Shown piece after piece: positions 1-9,811 of a DNA stretch of 64,000 nt (its first letter is position 1; each line of letters begins with the position of its first letter). Under the pieces are notes generated by a model that did not search any database, had not been told where the DNA came from, and saw only the letters and a list, made by a program, of their open reading frames with translations. Made by a program: the position numbers and the translations under genes. Source of the DNA: Pantoea sp. AS-PWVM4 (GTDB lineage: Bacteria; Pseudomonadota; Gammaproteobacteria; Enterobacterales; Enterobacteriaceae); the NCBI RefSeq assembly GCF_000468095.1, contig NZ_ASZC01000015.1, positions 124,001-188,000 on the forward strand. The letters are read 5' to 3'.

Positions 1-789
1 CAGTTCTTCCGCCATCACCGGGCCGTTATCCCATTTACCGGCGTTCGGGCCTTGATCAGACGCACGGGTTGAGTAGGCGCGATACATCTCTTCACGCAGC
101 GCCGCGTTGTCGCAGTAGGTCATCACCGGCAGATAGCTCGGGATATCCAGCGTCAGCAACCAGCCTTCCTGCTCTTTGGCTTCCGCCATCGCTTTGGCTG
201 CCGCCAGCGCGCTTTCCGGCATACCGGACAGCTCCGCTTCATCGGTGATCAGTTTGTTCCAACCCTGAGTGGCATCGAGGACGTTGTTGCTGTAGGTCGA
301 ACCCAGCTCAGACAGACGCGCGGCAATCTCGCCATAGCGTTTCTGTTTTTCTTTATCGAGTCCGATACCCGATAACTCGAAATCACGCAGGCTGTTATCC
401 ACCGCTTTCTTCTGGGCGATATCCAGCGCCGCATAGTTGTCACCCTGCTTCAGGTCACGATACGCCTGGTACAGTCCTTCATGCTGACCAACCCAGGTGC
501 TGTATTCGGACAGCAGCGGCAGCGTCTGCTCATAAGCCTCACGCAGTTCCGGGCTGTTTTTTACCGAGTTCAGATGGCTGACCGGCGAAAAAATACGCCC
601 GAGGCGATCATCCACTTCTGCCAGCGGTTGTACCAGGTTATCCCAGCTATAAGGCGCGCCCTGTGCCACTACGCGCTCCACCGCCGCACGGCAGTCATCC
701 AGTGCGGCGGTTACCGCAGGAACAACGTGCTCAGGTTTGATGGCAGAAAAAGGCGGAAGGGTAAAAGGCGTAAGTAACGGATTGGTCAT
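1..789 (-). CDS. prlC: Oligopeptidase A, N-terminal part (runs off window)
   Basis: This is the first 263 codons of a cytosolic zinc metallopeptidase of family M3 that degrades short peptides, including cleaved signal peptides. The start is the ATG at 789 (MTNPLLTPF). The reading frame stays open to base 1, and the translation (IKPEHVVPA near residue 18, SELGSTYSNNVLDAT further on) matches the helical N-terminal half of PrlC/OpdA. The HExxH zinc site lies in the missing C-terminal part, so activity cannot be judged here. The divergent neighbour rlmJ is the same as in E. coli, which supports the call. The alternative M3 peptidase Dcp is less likely given that neighbour. Confidence 0.93.
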   Translation of the reverse strand, partial: MTNPLLTPFTLPPFSAIKPEHVVPAVTAALDDCRAAVERVVAQGAPYSWDNLVQPLAEVDDRLGRIFSPVSHLNSVKNSPELREAYEQTLPLLSEYSTWVGQHEGLYQAYRDLKQGDNYAALDIAQKKAVDNSLRDFELSGIGLDKEKQKRYGEIAARLSELGSTYSNNVLDATQGWNKLITDEAELSGMPESALAAAKAMAEAKEQEGWLLTLDIPSYLPVMTYCDNAALREEMYRAYSTRASDQGPNAGKWDNGPVMAEEL

Positions 790-975
790 AAGCGCAGTCC
801 TTTTATGGAGTATGGGGCGCGATCGGTCGCGCAACGCAATCTTACTAACATGCGGCCTGATTAGCGGAAAATCAATGCTGCCCCGAAACGTCAGCAATTT
901 TTATCCAGCGCGGCTATAATCCCGCCACATACGATGTAGTGAATTCTTTGATCCAACCGCGGACCCCTCTTTTTT

Positions 976-1818
976 ATGCTGAGTTATCGCCACAGTTTTC
1001 ATGCCGGCAACCATGCCGACGTGCTCAAACACACCGTTGAGAGCCTGATCCTGACCGCCCTGATGGAGAAGGAGAAGCCTTTCCTCTATCTGGATACCCA
1101 CGCCGGTGCCGGACGTTACCAGCTGAGCGGTGAGCACGCCGAGCGTACCGGTGAATATCTGGAAGGCATCGCGCGTATCTGGCAGCAGCCGGATGCGCCG
1201 GAACTGCTGAAGCCTTACTTCTCAGCGATCCGTAACCTGAACCCTAACGGCACCCTGCGCTACTATCCGGGTTCACCGCTGATTGCCCGCCATCTGCTGC
1301 GCCAGGACGATAAACTGCAACTCACCGAGCTGCATTCCAGCGATTATCCGCTGCTGCGCAATGAATTCAGCAAAGACAGCCGTGCGCGTGTCGAGCGTGC
1401 CGATGGTTATCAGCAGTTGAAAGCCAAGCTGCCACCGCCAACGCGCCGTGGTCTGATCCTGATCGACCCGCCGTATGAGCTGAAAAGCGATTATCAGGAC
1501 GTGGTGAAAGGCATTCAGGAAGGTTACAAACGTTTCAGTACCGGTATCTACGCGTTGTGGTATCCGGTGGTGCTACGTCAGCAGATCAAACATATGACCA
1601 AAGATCTGCAAGCCACCGGCATTCGCAACATTTTGCAGATTGAGCTGGCCGTCCGCCCGGACAGCGACCAGCGTGGCATGACCGCTTCGGGGATGATTGT
1701 GATTAACCCACCGTGGAAGCTGGAGCAGCAGATGAAAGAACTGCTGCCGTGGCTGCATCAGAAACTGGTGCCAGCAGGCACCGGTCATACTCGTATTGAG
1801 TGGATTGTGCCGGAGTAA
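976..1818 (+). CDS. rlmJ: 23S rRNA (adenine-2030-N6)-methyltransferase
   Basis: RlmJ uses S-adenosylmethionine to methylate N6 of A2030 in 23S rRNA. The 280-residue protein has the family length. It carries the SAM-site signature DTHAGAGRY near residues 40-48 and the catalytic DPPY motif at residues 164-167, the same position as in E. coli. The N-terminus MLSYRHSFHAGNHADVLKH is diagnostic. It is divergent from prlC with about 190 bp between the starts. It ends 6 bp from the convergent rbn gene, so the two 3' ends nearly meet. No oddities. Confidence 0.96.
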   Translation: MLSYRHSFHAGNHADVLKHTVESLILTALMEKEKPFLYLDTHAGAGRYQLSGEHAERTGEYLEGIARIWQQPDAPELLKPYFSAIRNLNPNGTLRYYPGSPLIARHLLRQDDKLQLTELHSSDYPLLRNEFSKDSRARVERADGYQQLKAKLPPPTRRGLILIDPPYELKSDYQDVVKGIQEGYKRFSTGIYALWYPVVLRQQIKHMTKDLQATGIRNILQIELAVRPDSDQRGMTASGMIVINPPWKLEQQMKELLPWLHQKLVPAGTGHTRIEWIVPE

Positions 1819-1824
1819 GGCGTA

Positions 1825-2736
1825 CTAAATCTCGAACACCGCAAAATCATGTGCCAGCTCCGTCGCCGCAAAGATGGACTGGCACTCCGCCAGCAATCTC
1901 TCCCGGTCCTGTGACAAATAACGCGAGCTGAAATGGGTGGCGATCAACCGCTTAGCCCCGGCCTGTTTTGCCACTTCTGCCGTTTGTATCGTGGTGGAAT
2001 GGCCGCGACTGTTGGCCTTCTCCGCCAGCGCCGCCTCCAGCGTGGTTTCGTGCACCATCACATCGGCATCAGCCGCCAGTTGCAACGCCACCTCAGTCGG
2101 CCCGGTATCGCCAAAAATCGCCACCACCTTGCCTTTGGTGGACGGCCCCAGATATTCAGCGCCATTAATTTCGCGCCCATCCTCCAACCGGACACGCTCG
2201 CCCTGCTTCAGTTGCTGATACCACGGCCCACGCGGCACCCCTTCCGCTTTCAGGCGCGGTGCATCAAGAAAACCGGGGGTATCATGCTGTTCGATACGGT
2301 AGCCGTAGCACTCCACAATATGGTTCATCGGCCAGGCGGTGACACGGAAATCACCGTCGTCAAACACCAGCCCGGCGGCGATTTCCACGATTTCCAGCGG
2401 AAAGCTGGTATAGGAGCCGCTCAGGCTCAGCGCCGTCTCGATGAATTGACGGATACCTGACGGACCATAGATGGTCAGCGGTTCTTTTAAGCCCGCCATC
2501 GAGCGACTGGTGAGCAATCCGGGCAGACCAAAAATATGGTCGCCGTGCAGATGGGTAATAAAGATTTTTTCCAGCTTGCTCGGTTTCAGCGCCGAACGCA
2601 TGTATTGATGCTGCGTCGCCTCACCACAATCGAACAACCAGGTGTCACCCCGTTTGGATAAGGTCAACGCAATGGCGGTGACGTTACGTTGCAGGCTTGG
2701 CGCACCTGCGCCGGTGCCAAGAAATGTCAGTTGCAT
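1825..2736 (-). CDS. rbn: Ribonuclease Z / ribonuclease BN
   Basis: This is a zinc-dependent metallo-beta-lactamase-fold nuclease that trims the 3' ends of tRNA precursors. The 303-residue protein has the metal-binding motif HLHGDH at residues 62-67. A later HETT motif and a C-terminal ATHFSSRY segment are the usual tRNase Z signatures. An AGGGAAG ribosome-binding site precedes the ATG at 2736. In E. coli rbn (elaC) lies elsewhere, so its placement between rlmJ and gor is a local rearrangement. It is convergent with rlmJ and divergent from gor. Confidence 0.95.
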   Translation of the reverse strand: MQLTFLGTGAGAPSLQRNVTAIALTLSKRGDTWLFDCGEATQHQYMRSALKPSKLEKIFITHLHGDHIFGLPGLLTSRSMAGLKEPLTIYGPSGIRQFIETALSLSGSYTSFPLEIVEIAAGLVFDDGDFRVTAWPMNHIVECYGYRIEQHDTPGFLDAPRLKAEGVPRGPWYQQLKQGERVRLEDGREINGAEYLGPSTKGKVVAIFGDTGPTEVALQLAADADVMVHETTLEAALAEKANSRGHSTTIQTAEVAKQAGAKRLIATHFSSRYLSQDRERLLAECQSIFAATELAHDFAVFEI

Positions 2737-2861
2737 ACGGTGCTTCCCTGTAATGGGTTTTGATCCAACCCTATCACAATCATAGGTGCAATCTTTGCGC
2801 CCTTTCCCCTGTCAGCGTTACACTCTAACCCAATTTTTCTTCCTGCAAATGGACACATCTG

Positions 2862-4214
2862 ATGACCAGACATTTTGACTACCTTGCCATTGGCGGCGGC
2901 AGCGGCGGAATCGCCTCCATTAACCGTGCAGCGATGTACGGCCAGAAATGCGCCCTGATTGAAGCCAAAGAGCTGGGCGGCACCTGTGTCAACGTAGGTT
3001 GCGTACCAAAAAAAGTGATGTGGCACGCGGCGCAGATTGCCGAAGCTATTCACCTGTATGGCCCGGATTACGGCTTCGACACCACGGTTAACCGCTTCGA
3101 CTGGTCAACCCTGGTGAAAAATCGCAGCGCCTATATCGATCGTATCCACACCTCATACGACAACGTGCTGGGCAAGAATAAGGTGGAAGTAATCAAAGGT
3201 TTCGCCCGTTTTGTTGATGCGCACACCGTGGAGGTGAACGGCGAAACCATTACCGCTGATCATATCCTGATCGCCACTGGTGGCCGTCCAAGCCATCCCA
3301 ACGTGCCGGGAGCAGAATACGGCATCGACTCCGACGGCTTCTTTGAGCTGGATGCGCTGCCAAAACGTGTGGCGGTCGTCGGAGCCGGTTATATCGCCGT
3401 GGAGCTGGCAGGGGTGGTCAACGCGCTGGGCGCGGAAACCCACCTGTTTGTGCGTAAGCACGCGCCGCTGCGCAGCTTTGATCCGCTGATCACCGATACG
3501 CTGGTTGAAGTGATGCAGGCTGAAGGCCCGTCATTGCATACCGATTCCATCCCGCAAGCGGTGATCAAAAACGCTGACGGCAGCCTGACGCTGCAACTGG
3601 AAAACGGTCAGGAGCAAACCGTAGATTGCCTGGTATGGGCGATTGGCCGTGAGCCAGCCAACGATAACTTCAATCTGGCCGTCACTGGCGTGGCGCTGGA
3701 TGAGAAAGGTTATATCAAGGTGGATAAGTTCCAGAACACCAGCGTGCCGGGCATTTACGCAGTGGGCGACAACACTGGTGCGGTGGAGCTGACACCAGTA
3801 GCGATAGCAGCAGGCCGTCGCTTGTCTGAGCGTCTGTTCAACAACAAGCCGGACGAACATCTGGATTACAACAATATCCCGACCGTGGTGTTCAGCCACC
3901 CGCCGATTGGCACTGTCGGTCTGACCGAACCCCAGGCGCGTGAGCAGTACGGCGATGATCAGGTGAAAGTGTACAAATCGGCCTTCACCGCCATGTACAC
4001 CGCCGTCACCCAACACCGTCAGCCATGCCGGATGAAGCTGGTCTGCGTAGGACCGGAAGAGAAAATCGTCGGTATCCACGGTATCGGTTTTGGCATGGAT
4101 GAGATGCTGCAAGGCTTTGCAGTGGCGCTGAAAATGGGTGCCACCAAAAAAGACTTCGACAACACCGTGGCGATCCACCCGACCGCAGCGGAAGAGTTTG
4201 TGACGATGCGCTAA
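2862..4214 (+). CDS. gor: Glutathione-disulfide reductase
   Basis: This is a cytosolic FAD enzyme that uses NADPH to reduce glutathione disulfide. The 450-residue protein has the family length. It shows the FAD-binding GGGSGG near residue 11, the redox-active disulfide GTCVNVGC (Cys42 and Cys47), a second dinucleotide fold with GAGYIAVE, and the C-terminal catalytic His439 in HPTAAEE. All are placed as in E. coli Gor. It stands alone between divergent rbn and a hairpin terminator just downstream. Confidence 0.96.
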   Translation: MTRHFDYLAIGGGSGGIASINRAAMYGQKCALIEAKELGGTCVNVGCVPKKVMWHAAQIAEAIHLYGPDYGFDTTVNRFDWSTLVKNRSAYIDRIHTSYDNVLGKNKVEVIKGFARFVDAHTVEVNGETITADHILIATGGRPSHPNVPGAEYGIDSDGFFELDALPKRVAVVGAGYIAVELAGVVNALGAETHLFVRKHAPLRSFDPLITDTLVEVMQAEGPSLHTDSIPQAVIKNADGSLTLQLENGQEQTVDCLVWAIGREPANDNFNLAVTGVALDEKGYIKVDKFQNTSVPGIYAVGDNTGAVELTPVAIAAGRRLSERLFNNKPDEHLDYNNIPTVVFSHPPIGTVGLTEPQAREQYGDDQVKVYKSAFTAMYTAVTQHRQPCRMKLVCVGPEEKIVGIHGIGFGMDEMLQGFAVALKMGATKKDFDNTVAIHPTAAEEFVTMR

Positions 4215-4222
4215 CTAACCCG

Positions 4223-4246
4223 GCCAGCATGTTACTGCATGCTGGC
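4223..4246 (+). terminator. Intrinsic terminator after gor
   Basis: A perfect 9-bp inverted repeat (GCCAGCATG / CATGCTGGC) with a 6-nt loop begins 9 bp after the gor stop codon. A pyrimidine-rich run (TTTCCTCCCTTTCCC) follows it. The tract is less T-rich than ideal but fits a rho-independent terminator. Confidence 0.7.
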
Positions 4247-4446
4247 TTTCCTCCCTTTCCCTTCCAGACAAAAACTCTGTTTCTTTACTACTCAATCCTC
4301 GCTCGCCGGGATAACATTTCTTCCTTTGCAGACGCTAACGCATTTATCGCATGGCTGTTTTTTTGGTGAATTATTTGGCAGAGGGAGGCTGGCGTGAATA
4401 TTTATTTTGCGCAGCGGGGATTAAGTAGCAAGGAACAGAATCAGGC

Positions 4447-5379
4447 ATGAATATCATCAGTATTATTATGTCGGCGGGCAAAGCCTCCGTGGATGTGGCG
4501 CTGTATACGCTGATTCCCATCATGGTTGTTATGTTATTTGTGATGAAATATCTGGAGGCAAAAGGCGTACTCGATTTTATTGTGCGTCATACCACGCCGT
4601 TATTAAAACCTTTGGGTATTACCGGGCTGGCGTTATTTGCTCTCATCCAGTTAAATTTTGTCAGTTTCGCCGCTCCGCTCGCCGCCCTGGCGATTATGGA
4701 AAAACGTGGCACCTCCGATCGCCATATGGCTGCCACGCTCAGCATGTTATTTGCCATGGGCCAGGCAAATGCCTTTTATCCTTTGATTCCTGCCGGTCTG
4801 CATTGGGGGGCGGCCATACTGATCTCGATTTGTGGGGGCATCGTGGCGGCTTCCACCACTTACCACTTTTTTGGTCGTAAGCTCTCTGCCGTCGCGCTGC
4901 GTGATGAAGACGAAGGAATCAGTCATAACGAAGCGAAGCCCGGCCTGATTGCCATTATCAATAATGCCGGTTCCGATGCGATTCGTCTGGCGCTTGGCTC
5001 GCTACCGATGTTGATCCTCTCCTTATCGGTAGTCGGCATTCTGAAAGAGGCCGGTGGCGTAGAATTGCTGACCCGGTGGTTGTCTCCGTTGCTGGATCGG
5101 CTGAATATTTCCGAGGTCTACATTCTGCCCGCGCTCACCAAATGCCTGGCAGGCGGCACGGCCTACTATGGCGTCATTGCTGGTTTGGTGGAAAAAGGGT
5201 TGTACAGCGCCCACAATATTAACGCGTCGGCAGGTTTGCTGATCCAGACCTTCGACCTGCCCGGCATCGGCATTTTCCTCGGGCTGTCCAGTCGCTTCCC
5301 ACGACTGTTCCGTTTCGCCGTACCGGGTATTCTGTTAGGTATCGCGCTGCGCGCCACGGCGCATTCTCTCCTTTTTTAA
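4447..5379 (+). CDS. Gate/nucleoside-recognition-domain inner-membrane protein
   Basis: This is a 310-residue polytopic membrane protein of the Gate (nucleoside recognition) type, the domain found in CNT nucleoside transporters and in SpmA/SpmB- or YjiH-like proteins. Hydrophobic segments are clear near residues 15-35, 55-80, 100-130, 175-200 and 265-300. The polar patches NFVSFAAPLAALA and LAGGTAYYGVIAG resemble paired Gate half-repeats. Substrate is unknown. A 12-bp perfect-stem terminator follows directly, so it is probably monocistronic and not cotranscribed with the YrdC-like gene 320 bp on. The family assignment comes from pattern recognition, not a search. Confidence 0.65.
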   Translation: MNIISIIMSAGKASVDVALYTLIPIMVVMLFVMKYLEAKGVLDFIVRHTTPLLKPLGITGLALFALIQLNFVSFAAPLAALAIMEKRGTSDRHMAATLSMLFAMGQANAFYPLIPAGLHWGAAILISICGGIVAASTTYHFFGRKLSAVALRDEDEGISHNEAKPGLIAIINNAGSDAIRLALGSLPMLILSLSVVGILKEAGGVELLTRWLSPLLDRLNISEVYILPALTKCLAGGTAYYGVIAGLVEKGLYSAHNINASAGLLIQTFDLPGIGIFLGLSSRFPRLFRFAVPGILLGIALRATAHSLLF

Positions 5380-5385
5380 ACGCAA

Positions 5386-5413
5386 CGCTAAACAGGTAAC
5401 CACCTGTTTAGCG
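5386..5413 (+). terminator. Strong hairpin terminator
   Basis: A perfect 12-bp stem (CGCTAAACAGGT / ACCTGTTTAGCG) with a 4-nt loop lies 6 bp after the stop of the membrane-protein gene. It is followed by CTTCAATTTTCT. It could work in either direction but sits where the upstream gene needs it. Confidence 0.75.
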
Positions 5414-5699
5414 CTTCAATTTTCTAAATAACACCACAGTTCTTAAGCGTTATTTAAAATTAACCCTATCTATTTTATCGTTATTTTCATCAGTTGCATG
5501 ACGGTTATTGTTAGTATTATTATCCCGAGAAGATTATTGCTGAACGCTGCAATTAACCCTATAACTCTAATGGTTTGCCTGCTAATAAATAACGGCAGAG
5601 CATATCCTGAAGAAATATCGGGTTAATAACGTAATCCCTTATATTCATCGCAGGTAATATTCCTGTGCGTCATATTTTGTATGCAGATAGGGTCTTTCC
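5414..5699. other. AT-rich intergenic region, presumed promoter of the YrdC-like gene
   Basis: This region is noticeably more A+T-rich than its surroundings, with runs such as TATTATTATC. I see no credible small coding sequence, conserved RNA or REP copy. It must carry the promoter for the downstream gene, but no unambiguous -35/-10 pair stands out. Confidence 0.4.
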
Positions 5700-6479
5700 A
5701 TGAGCGGTAAAAAAATAACCTGGAATGGCGGGTTACAGCACGAAGCCATCGACATTCTGGCCAAAGAGGGCGGCATGATCGTCAGCCCCACCAAGGTCGG
5801 CTACATCATTATGACCTCCGATAAAGCCGGTCTGGAGCGCAAGTTCGAGGCGAAAAACCGTAATCGCAACAAGCCAGGCGTGGTGCTGTGCGGCTCGCTG
5901 GAGCAACTGCGTTCCCTGGCACAGCTCAACCCGGAAATCGACGAACTGTATCAACGCCACTGGGATCAGGACATTCTGCTGGGCTGCATCTTACCGTGGC
6001 GTGAAGATGCGTTGTCGCGTATTCCGGCTGACGGTTCCAAAGCGTTAATGATGGATGGCCGCCAGACCAGCTGTTTCGTGATTAAATTCGGCAAGCCGGG
6101 TGAAATACTGGCAAAAGAATTGTGGGAAAAACACGGTAAATTCTCCTTTGCCAGCTCCGCTAACCCATCCGGTCAGGGTAACCGCGGCTTGGTTGAAGGT
6201 ATTGGCGAACGCATTGAATCCCGTGCCGATTTAATTATTGCTGCCAACGATTACGTGAAATCCATTCAACCCAATGACGACAACAAAGTGCGTTATGAGC
6301 AGGGAGTGATGGTGTCGATGGTGGATAATGAAGGTCGTTTAATCCCGGAGCAAAAAGGCGAGCGCAAAATCACACCCTGTCCGGTGCTGATCCGCAAAGG
6401 TCTTGATGTTGATAAGATTATGTCGCTGCTGTCGGATATTTTCCCTTCGTGGGATTATCGTCACGGCGATTATTATTAA
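5700..6479 (+). CDS. Sua5/YciO/YrdC-family protein (TsaC paralogue)
   Basis: The 259-residue protein carries a YrdC-type fold, the domain that makes threonylcarbamoyl-AMP for tRNA t6A or, in HypF, carbamoyl-AMP. Visible signatures are SPTKVGY near residue 29 (compare PTxTxYG), a basic KNRNRNKPG patch near residue 52 that would bind ATP, and SSANPSG near residue 157. The enterobacterial TsaC is about 190 residues, so this has a C-terminal extension of about 60 residues (IPEQKGERKITPCPVLIRKG onward). The usual tsaC lies elsewhere in enterobacteria, so this is likely a paralogue of unknown substrate. It is flanked by a terminator upstream and REP copies downstream and appears to be transcribed alone. 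Confidence 0.75.
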   Translation: MSGKKITWNGGLQHEAIDILAKEGGMIVSPTKVGYIIMTSDKAGLERKFEAKNRNRNKPGVVLCGSLEQLRSLAQLNPEIDELYQRHWDQDILLGCILPWREDALSRIPADGSKALMMDGRQTSCFVIKFGKPGEILAKELWEKHGKFSFASSANPSGQGNRGLVEGIGERIESRADLIIAANDYVKSIQPNDDNKVRYEQGVMVSMVDNEGRLIPEQKGERKITPCPVLIRKGLDVDKIMSLLSDIFPSWDYRHGDYY

Positions 6480-6481
6480 TT

Positions 6482-6594
6482 GTAGCGCGATGAATCGCGC
6501 CGCTACGAAACTTTGCAGATATTGTTCATAACAGCGCGATGAATCGCGTCGTTATGAAGCTTTGCAGATACGGTAGCGGCGCGATTTATCGCGC
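6482..6594. repeat. REP cluster (two good copies plus one decayed)
   Basis: A reverse-oriented copy at 6485-6506 has hairpin GCGCGATGAATCGCGC. A decayed copy lies at about 6534-6555. An intact forward copy begins with GTAG at 6573. The cluster starts 3 bp after the YrdC-like stop and ends 8 bp before the convergent MDR gene's stop. Confidence 0.85.
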
Positions 6595-6602
6595 AATGAA
6601 AT

Positions 6603-7619
6603 TTACCATTCCACCGTAATCTTGCCGAAGTGACCGGCGTTTTGTTGATGCTGAAACGCGGCCGGTAGATCTCCCAGGGTGCCGTAACTGTCGCTGATCA
6701 CCGGACGAATGCCGGTCTGATCCAGTGCGCGCACAAAGTCCTGCTGCTGGCGGCGATGGCCGACAATCAATCCCTGAATGCGCGCCTGCTTTGCCATTAA
6801 CAGCGAGGTAGGGATCACGCCCTCACGCCCGGTCAGCACGCCGATCAACGCAATATGACCACCGACTCGCACCGCTTCGATCGATTGCGCCATCGTGCCG
6901 GGACCGCCCAGCTCAATCACCACATCCGCACCCTGACCCTGCGTCAATTGCTGCACCGCTTTGCCCCACTCCGGCGTGCTGCGATAGTTAATCACCTCAT
7001 CCGCGCCCAGCTCGCGCGCACGCGCCAGCTTTTCATCGGACGAGGAGGTGACGATCACCCGTGCGCCCATGCTTTTGGCAATTTGCAGCGCGGTGATGGA
7101 CACGCCACCGGTACCCAGCGTCAGAATGGTATCACCCGCTTTGATCTGCGCATCACCCACCAAGGCGCGCCAGGCCGTCAGACCGGAGGTAGTGATAGTC
7201 GCCGCTTCCGCATGTCGCCAGCCTTTTGGTGCCAGGGTGAAGTGGCTGGCCGGACGCACCACCACTTCTGCGGCAAAACCGTGCGCACCATCGCCCGGTG
7301 TTTGGGCAAAGTTTCCGACCTGAGCCGAGGATAATCCGTCTTGCCACTGCGGGAAGAAGCCGGATACCACATGATCGCCCACCTTAAATTCGCTGACGCC
7401 AGCGCCAATCTCTTCCACCACCCCCGCGCCGTCTGCCATCATAATGCGGCCATCAGCGGTCGGAATGGCCCCCTGGGCGACCAGTAAATCGTGGAAATTC
7501 AGTGAAGTGGCATGAATTGCCACCCGGATCTCACCCGGCCCAGGTTTGCCGGGGTCCGGCAGGTCCACCAATTGCAAATTCTCCAGTCCACCGGGGCTTT
7601 TTAAGATCATCGCTTGCAT
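6603..7619 (-). CDS. Zinc-independent MDR-family oxidoreductase (quinone-reductase-like)
   Basis: This is a 338-residue medium-chain dehydrogenase/reductase. The N-terminal GroES-like domain includes SLNFHDLLVAQG, where zinc-dependent members have a catalytic Cys. The NAD(P)-binding Rossmann domain shows TLGTGGVSITALQIAK near residue 168. The lack of the catalytic-zinc and structural Cys ligands points to the quinone oxidoreductase / enoyl reductase branch. The substrate cannot be told. It lies on the same strand as the epoxide hydrolase and SDR genes but 144 bp downstream, so cotranscription is uncertain. Confidence 0.85.
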   Translation of the reverse strand: MQAMILKSPGGLENLQLVDLPDPGKPGPGEIRVAIHATSLNFHDLLVAQGAIPTADGRIMMADGAGVVEEIGAGVSEFKVGDHVVSGFFPQWQDGLSSAQVGNFAQTPGDGAHGFAAEVVVRPASHFTLAPKGWRHAEAATITTSGLTAWRALVGDAQIKAGDTILTLGTGGVSITALQIAKSMGARVIVTSSSDEKLARARELGADEVINYRSTPEWGKAVQQLTQGQGADVVIELGGPGTMAQSIEAVRVGGHIALIGVLTGREGVIPTSLLMAKQARIQGLIVGHRRQQQDFVRALDQTGIRPVISDSYGTLGDLPAAFQHQQNAGHFGKITVEW

Positions 7620-7763
7620 TGTCAGTCATCCTCGTCAGCAAAAAGGTAAGTGTGGCAGTGATAGCGAATCCCTGCCTTTTCCGATGGTGCTCAGCATGAC
7701 AAAGGAGAAGACATCACGGAAATCGTGATTTTTGATTTTAGATATCGCCAGAAATGATACCTT

Positions 7764-8900
7764 TCAGCGCAATGGCTGATAAAACGCCCGAATCTCCTGC
7801 GCCAACAACTCTGGTTCCTCCATCGCGGTAAAATGCCCACCGCGTGGCAGTTCATGCCAGTGCCGAATAGCCAGATTCTGCTCTGCCCAGTGGCGCGGCG
7901 GCGGCATCAGGTCATACGGAAAACGCGTCAACCCGGTTGGCACGGTGATTTTCGCCATCGGCGGAAGCGAGTGGCTGTTTTCGTAATAGAGGTTGGCTGA
8001 GGTGCCGAAGCTAGCGGTAAGCCAGTACAACATGATGTTATTGAGCAACTCATCTTTGCTGAAGCGACCAAACACATTGCCCTGGCAATCACCCCAACTG
8101 TGGAATTTCTCCAGAATCCAGCTTGCCAGTCCGACCGGGGAATCATTGAGCGCAAATGCCAGGGTTTGCGGTTTGGTGGATTGCAGCGCCATATACGCCC
8201 CTTCCTGCGTAATCCATTTCATCGCTGCCGCCTGATAGTCGCGCGCTTCATCGGTAAGATCTGCACCGGTCGCCTGCATCAACGGGCGTACCAACCCGAT
8301 ATCGGTGAGGTGAATACCCACCAACCTGTCGGGATGCTGCACCGCAAGGTAGCGGGTGACGCCAGAACCAATATCGCCCCCGCTGGCGGCGAAACGCGGG
8401 TAGCCCAACTCGGTCATCAACTGCGCCCAGAGATCGGCGATTTGCGCGTTGTTAACCCCGCCCGGCGGGCAGGCCGAAAAGGCAAAGCCCGGCAGCGATG
8501 GCACGATAACATCGAACGCATCCTCCGCCTTGCCACCAAAACGTGCCGGATCGGTCAACAGCGGGATAATTTTCTGGTAGCGCAAAAACGAATCGGGCCA
8601 GCCGTGAGTCAACAACAGCGGCAACGGGTCAGGCCCGTTGCCGCGTTGGTGGACAAAATGGATCTGCATCTCATCCTGCCGCCAGTAATAATGCCCAAGC
8701 TGGTTAAGGTCGTGCTCCTGCTGACGCCAGTCATACTGATGCAGCCAGTAATCCACCAACGCTTTTAGCTCATCAGGCGCGGTGCCTTTCTGCCACGCAG
8801 CGCCGGGCAGGGTCGCCGCCCAGCGCGTCTGGCGCAGACGCCATTCGAGGTCATCCAACTGTGATTGCGCGATATCAATCTGAAACGATTGCACAGACAT
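7764..8900 (-). CDS. Epoxide-hydrolase-family alpha/beta hydrolase
   Basis: The 378-residue protein has the N-terminal epoxide-hydrolase helical domain (FQIDIAQSQLDDLEWRLRQT at residues 6-25) followed by an alpha/beta-hydrolase core. The oxyanion motif HGWPDS appears near residue 126, with the nucleophile Asp in SGGDIGSG and a late catalytic His in RGGHFTAMEEPE. Family members open epoxides to diols, but many are uncharacterised. The start has a GGAG-type site (CCAGGAGTTGCT). It follows the SDR gene after 46 bp on the same strand, which suggests a two-gene operon controlled by the divergent LysR gene. Confidence 0.88.
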   Translation of the reverse strand: MSVQSFQIDIAQSQLDDLEWRLRQTRWAATLPGAAWQKGTAPDELKALVDYWLHQYDWRQQEHDLNQLGHYYWRQDEMQIHFVHQRGNGPDPLPLLLTHGWPDSFLRYQKIIPLLTDPARFGGKAEDAFDVIVPSLPGFAFSACPPGGVNNAQIADLWAQLMTELGYPRFAASGGDIGSGVTRYLAVQHPDRLVGIHLTDIGLVRPLMQATGADLTDEARDYQAAAMKWITQEGAYMALQSTKPQTLAFALNDSPVGLASWILEKFHSWGDCQGNVFGRFSKDELLNNIMLYWLTASFGTSANLYYENSHSLPPMAKITVPTGLTRFPYDLMPPPRHWAEQNLAIRHWHELPRGGHFTAMEEPELLAQEIRAFYQPLR

Positions 8901-8946
8901 AGCAACTCCTGGAGTTTAATCAGGCTCTGCCTCTACTGTAGTCTGC

Positions 8947-9768
8947 TCAGGCATCCGCGCCATAGGCCAGTGCTTTTTGCGTATGCAACTCCGCCAGACG
9001 ATTTTGTAAGGCCATATCAATGTGCTGATAAGCGGTGCTGCCAAGAGCCAGTCGCAACGGCATCTGCGGCTGTTCCAGGGTGGCGATCATCGCTGTCACA
9101 CATTTTTCTGCATCACCGAGGATGGCAAACTCTCCTGACTGCAACCTGCGTCGCAGCTCACCCGAGGCGGTAGCGCGATAGCATTCCAGCGCCGTAGCCA
9201 CATCCAGTCCGGCACCAAAGTTGGTCGCCGTCGGGCCAGGTTCCACCAACAAAAAGTCGATGCCAAAGCTCGCGACCTCCTGGCGTACCGCCTCAACAAA
9301 ACCCTCAATGCCCCATTTGGTGGCGTGATACAGGCTGAAGTTGGGATAAGCCACCTGGCCGCCTTCCGACGACAATTGGGCAATACGACCGCCGCCCTGC
9401 TGACGCAGCAGCGGAATCGCTGCACGAATCAGCTGAATCGAGCCGGTGAGGTTGGTGGCAATTTGCCGTTCAATTTGCGCATCACTCAGCTCCTCGGCGG
9501 CACCAAACAGGCCGTAAGCGGCGTTGCTCACCACCACATCAATGCGCCCGGCGCTGGCAAAAGCTTGCGTGATGGCGGGTGCAATGGTGGCGGTCTGCGC
9601 CAGATCCAACGCGATAACCTGCAAACGTTCAGCGTAGCGTTGTTGCAGGTCAGCCATCGCCGCCACCCGACGAACGCAGGCAATCACAACATCACCACGC
9701 GCCAGTGAGCGTTCACTCATCAAACGACCCAGCCCATTGCTGGCACCGGTAATTAACCAGGTTTTCAT
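8947..9768 (-). CDS. Short-chain dehydrogenase/reductase
   Basis: This is a classical SDR of 273 residues. The cofactor motif TGASNGLG is at residues 7-14, NAAYG near residue 85, and the catalytic Ser in QLSSEGG. The active-site YHATK is near residue 153, and VEPGPTATNF after it is typical. It is probably a NADP(H)-dependent carbonyl reductase of unknown substrate. It is first in a likely operon with the epoxide hydrolase and divergent from a LysR regulator 95 bp away. Confidence 0.9.
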   Translation of the reverse strand: MKTWLITGASNGLGRLMSERSLARGDVVIACVRRVAAMADLQQRYAERLQVIALDLAQTATIAPAITQAFASAGRIDVVVSNAAYGLFGAAEELSDAQIERQIATNLTGSIQLIRAAIPLLRQQGGGRIAQLSSEGGQVAYPNFSLYHATKWGIEGFVEAVRQEVASFGIDFLLVEPGPTATNFGAGLDVATALECYRATASGELRRRLQSGEFAILGDAEKCVTAMIATLEQPQMPLRLALGSTAYQHIDMALQNRLAELHTQKALAYGADA

Positions 9769-9811
9769 CTTTGTTTCCTCCTGTTGAAAACCTGATGGTA
9801 GATCGCTTTAC

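Noticed and set aside
737..1137. Short reading frames around the prlC-rlmJ divergent region
   Set aside because: They overlap prlC or rlmJ in other frames and show no independent start signals or known motifs.
7714..7733. Hairpin ATCACG/CGTGAT followed by TTTTGATTTT as a terminator
   Set aside because: The T tract is on the plus strand, where no gene lies upstream; it does not fit the minus-strand epoxide-hydrolase gene.
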